From Corynebacterium auriscanis (GTDB lineage Bacteria; Actinomycetota; Actinomycetes; Mycobacteriales; Mycobacteriaceae), in assembly GCF_030408435.1 (NCBI RefSeq), contig NZ_CP047046.1, forward strand, positions 1,718,572 to 1,782,571: a DNA stretch of 64,000 bases, written 5' to 3'. Below are positions 63,344 through 64,000 of the stretch, in pieces (the stretch's first letter is position 1; every line of letters starts with the position of its first letter). A model generated the notes under the pieces. It saw only the letters and a list, made by a program, of their open reading frames with translations. It made no database searches and was not told the DNA's origin. Position numbers and translations under genes: made by a program.

Positions 63344-63970
63344 TCAGCCTTTCCTTTTACGCTTTCCCTTCGCACCCACCTGGCGCGAACTACCCGCTTT
63401 TCTCCCCCGGCAAATCCCTACAAAATCCTGCACCTCATCGGCGTCCCTGTCTTTCCTCCACACCAACGCAACGCGTGTCCCGCCTACGCGAGGGGCGTCG
63501 AAAAGATCCCGATGCACAACCCCTGGCTGGTTAATCGCTCGCAGAAGGGGGCGCGGCGCAATGACCACCCCCACATTGGCCGCCACCACCTGCAATCCTT
63601 CGCGGACCTTCGCCAGATCGACCCGGCCCTGTGCGTCAGGTTCTGCATTAATTACCTCATCCTCGACATCCACCAACGTCGCACTCTCCACGACCTTCAA
63701 CGGGTGATCCTTTGGCGCAGCAACTCCTAGCTGTTCGTCGTACAATCGCACTTCGTGCAGGTCACTCTCTTTCCCGCCGACGCCCCCTTGTTCCGCACTC
63801 GGCAACCGCACAATGGCAACATCGGCTGCGCCCGCCTGGACGTATTTGAGTGGGTCATCCGCCTGCGCCGATGCGATCTTCCAGCTGGGAATGCGCTCGT
63901 CATACCGGTTGAACCACTTATCGGGCTGCACCCCGGGACTATAGACAACGCGCAAGAATTGTTGAGGCAT
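63344..63970 (-). CDS. LysR-type substrate-binding-domain protein without DNA-binding domain
   Basis: This 208-aa protein aligns with the effector-binding half of LysR regulators (QFLRVVYSPGVQPDKWFNRY, AGAADVAIVRLP, HPLKVVESATLVD). It has no helix-turn-helix: the start ATG 63970 is preceded by TAAGAT (63983-63978) at seven bases, so the short form is genuine and probably leaderless. The C-terminus is strongly basic (RQVGAKGKRKRKG). Stand-alone proteins of this kind occur in corynebacteria; the function is unknown. The start is 30 bp from the window edge. Confidence 0.8.
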   Translation of the reverse strand: MPQQFLRVVYSPGVQPDKWFNRYDERIPSWKIASAQADDPLKYVQAGAADVAIVRLPSAEQGGVGGKESDLHEVRLYDEQLGVAAPKDHPLKVVESATLVDVEDEVINAEPDAQGRVDLAKVREGLQVVAANVGVVIAPRPLLRAINQPGVVHRDLFDAPRVGGTRVALVWRKDRDADEVQDFVGICRGRKAGSSRQVGAKGKRKRKG

Positions 63971-64000
63971 GATCAACATCTTAAAGTGGGGGTGTGACTA

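Noticed and set aside
1..64000. rRNA, tRNA, tmRNA, prophage genes, replication origin
   Set aside because: No cloverleaf or rRNA-like sequence, phage structural gene, integrase, attachment site or DnaA-box cluster was found on reading both strands.

Overview
The window is a chromosomal segment of a Corynebacterium or a very close relative in the Corynebacteriales. The evidence is gene content (mycothiol deacetylase MshB, LpqW-type lipoprotein, AroP, the MetP/MetS methionine importer, DUF4245, DUF6542 and DUF4232 proteins, actinobacterial HemQ), moderate-to-high GC, and many genes whose start codon lies 7-8 bases after a TANNNT hexamer, the corynebacterial leaderless pattern. The species is not resolved. 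From memory of the M. tuberculosis gene order, the backbone is collinear with Rv1222 down to Rv1095: sigE, O-methyltransferase, glgC/glgA, DivIVA-like and LOG, dapE, dapD, dapC, fdxC, mshB, lpqW, typA, then ychF, ispH, xseA/xseB, DUF4245, glpX, fum, phoH2.

Layout. 1-6 kb: ECF sigma factor SigE with its zinc anti-sigma factor (cut by the window edge), an O-methyltransferase, the divergent glgC/glgA pair, and a GH32-fold protein that has lost all three catalytic residues. 6-8.5 kb: tandem repeats and a decayed IS30-family element sitting exactly in the centre of a palindromic repeat. 8.5-24.5 kb: rRNA methyltransferase-like gene, leucyl aminopeptidase, DivIVA-domain protein, LOG, the lysine/peptidoglycan genes dapE, dapD and dapC with aroP and a pseudouridine synthase, ferredoxin, mshB, lpqW, typA. 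24.5-43 kb: an accessory stretch between typA and ychF with exported proteins and lipoproteins, acyl-CoA dehydrogenase, a cutinase-like esterase, a patatin phospholipase, HemQ, a ZIP transporter, YjdM, and a broken Abi-type locus joined to an antitoxin-like C-terminal domain. 43-64 kb: ychF, metP/metS, AI-2E transporter, DUF6542 protein, ispH, xseA/xseB, a 1.3-kb repeat field, DUF4245, glpX, fumC, a TetR/MFS efflux pair, GNAT, phoH2, an LGFP-type lipoprotein and a LysR effector-domain protein.

Working together: dapD, dapC and dapE are consecutive steps of the succinylase diaminopimelate pathway. glgC and glgA make and use ADP-glucose. xseA and xseB form exonuclease VII. metP and metS form one transporter. 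glpX and fumC belong to central carbon metabolism.

The most distinctive property is non-coding. Many intergenic gaps, especially at gene 3' ends, hold tandem repeats of about 20-95 bp, and many repeat units carry a copy of the neighbouring stop codon with the last codons, so they look like serial duplications of gene 3' ends. A separate family is a 58-bp near-perfect palindrome preceded by a short tandem repeat. It occurs intact three times near 53 kb and once split by the IS30 element. No rRNA, tRNA, CRISPR array, prophage or replication origin was seen.
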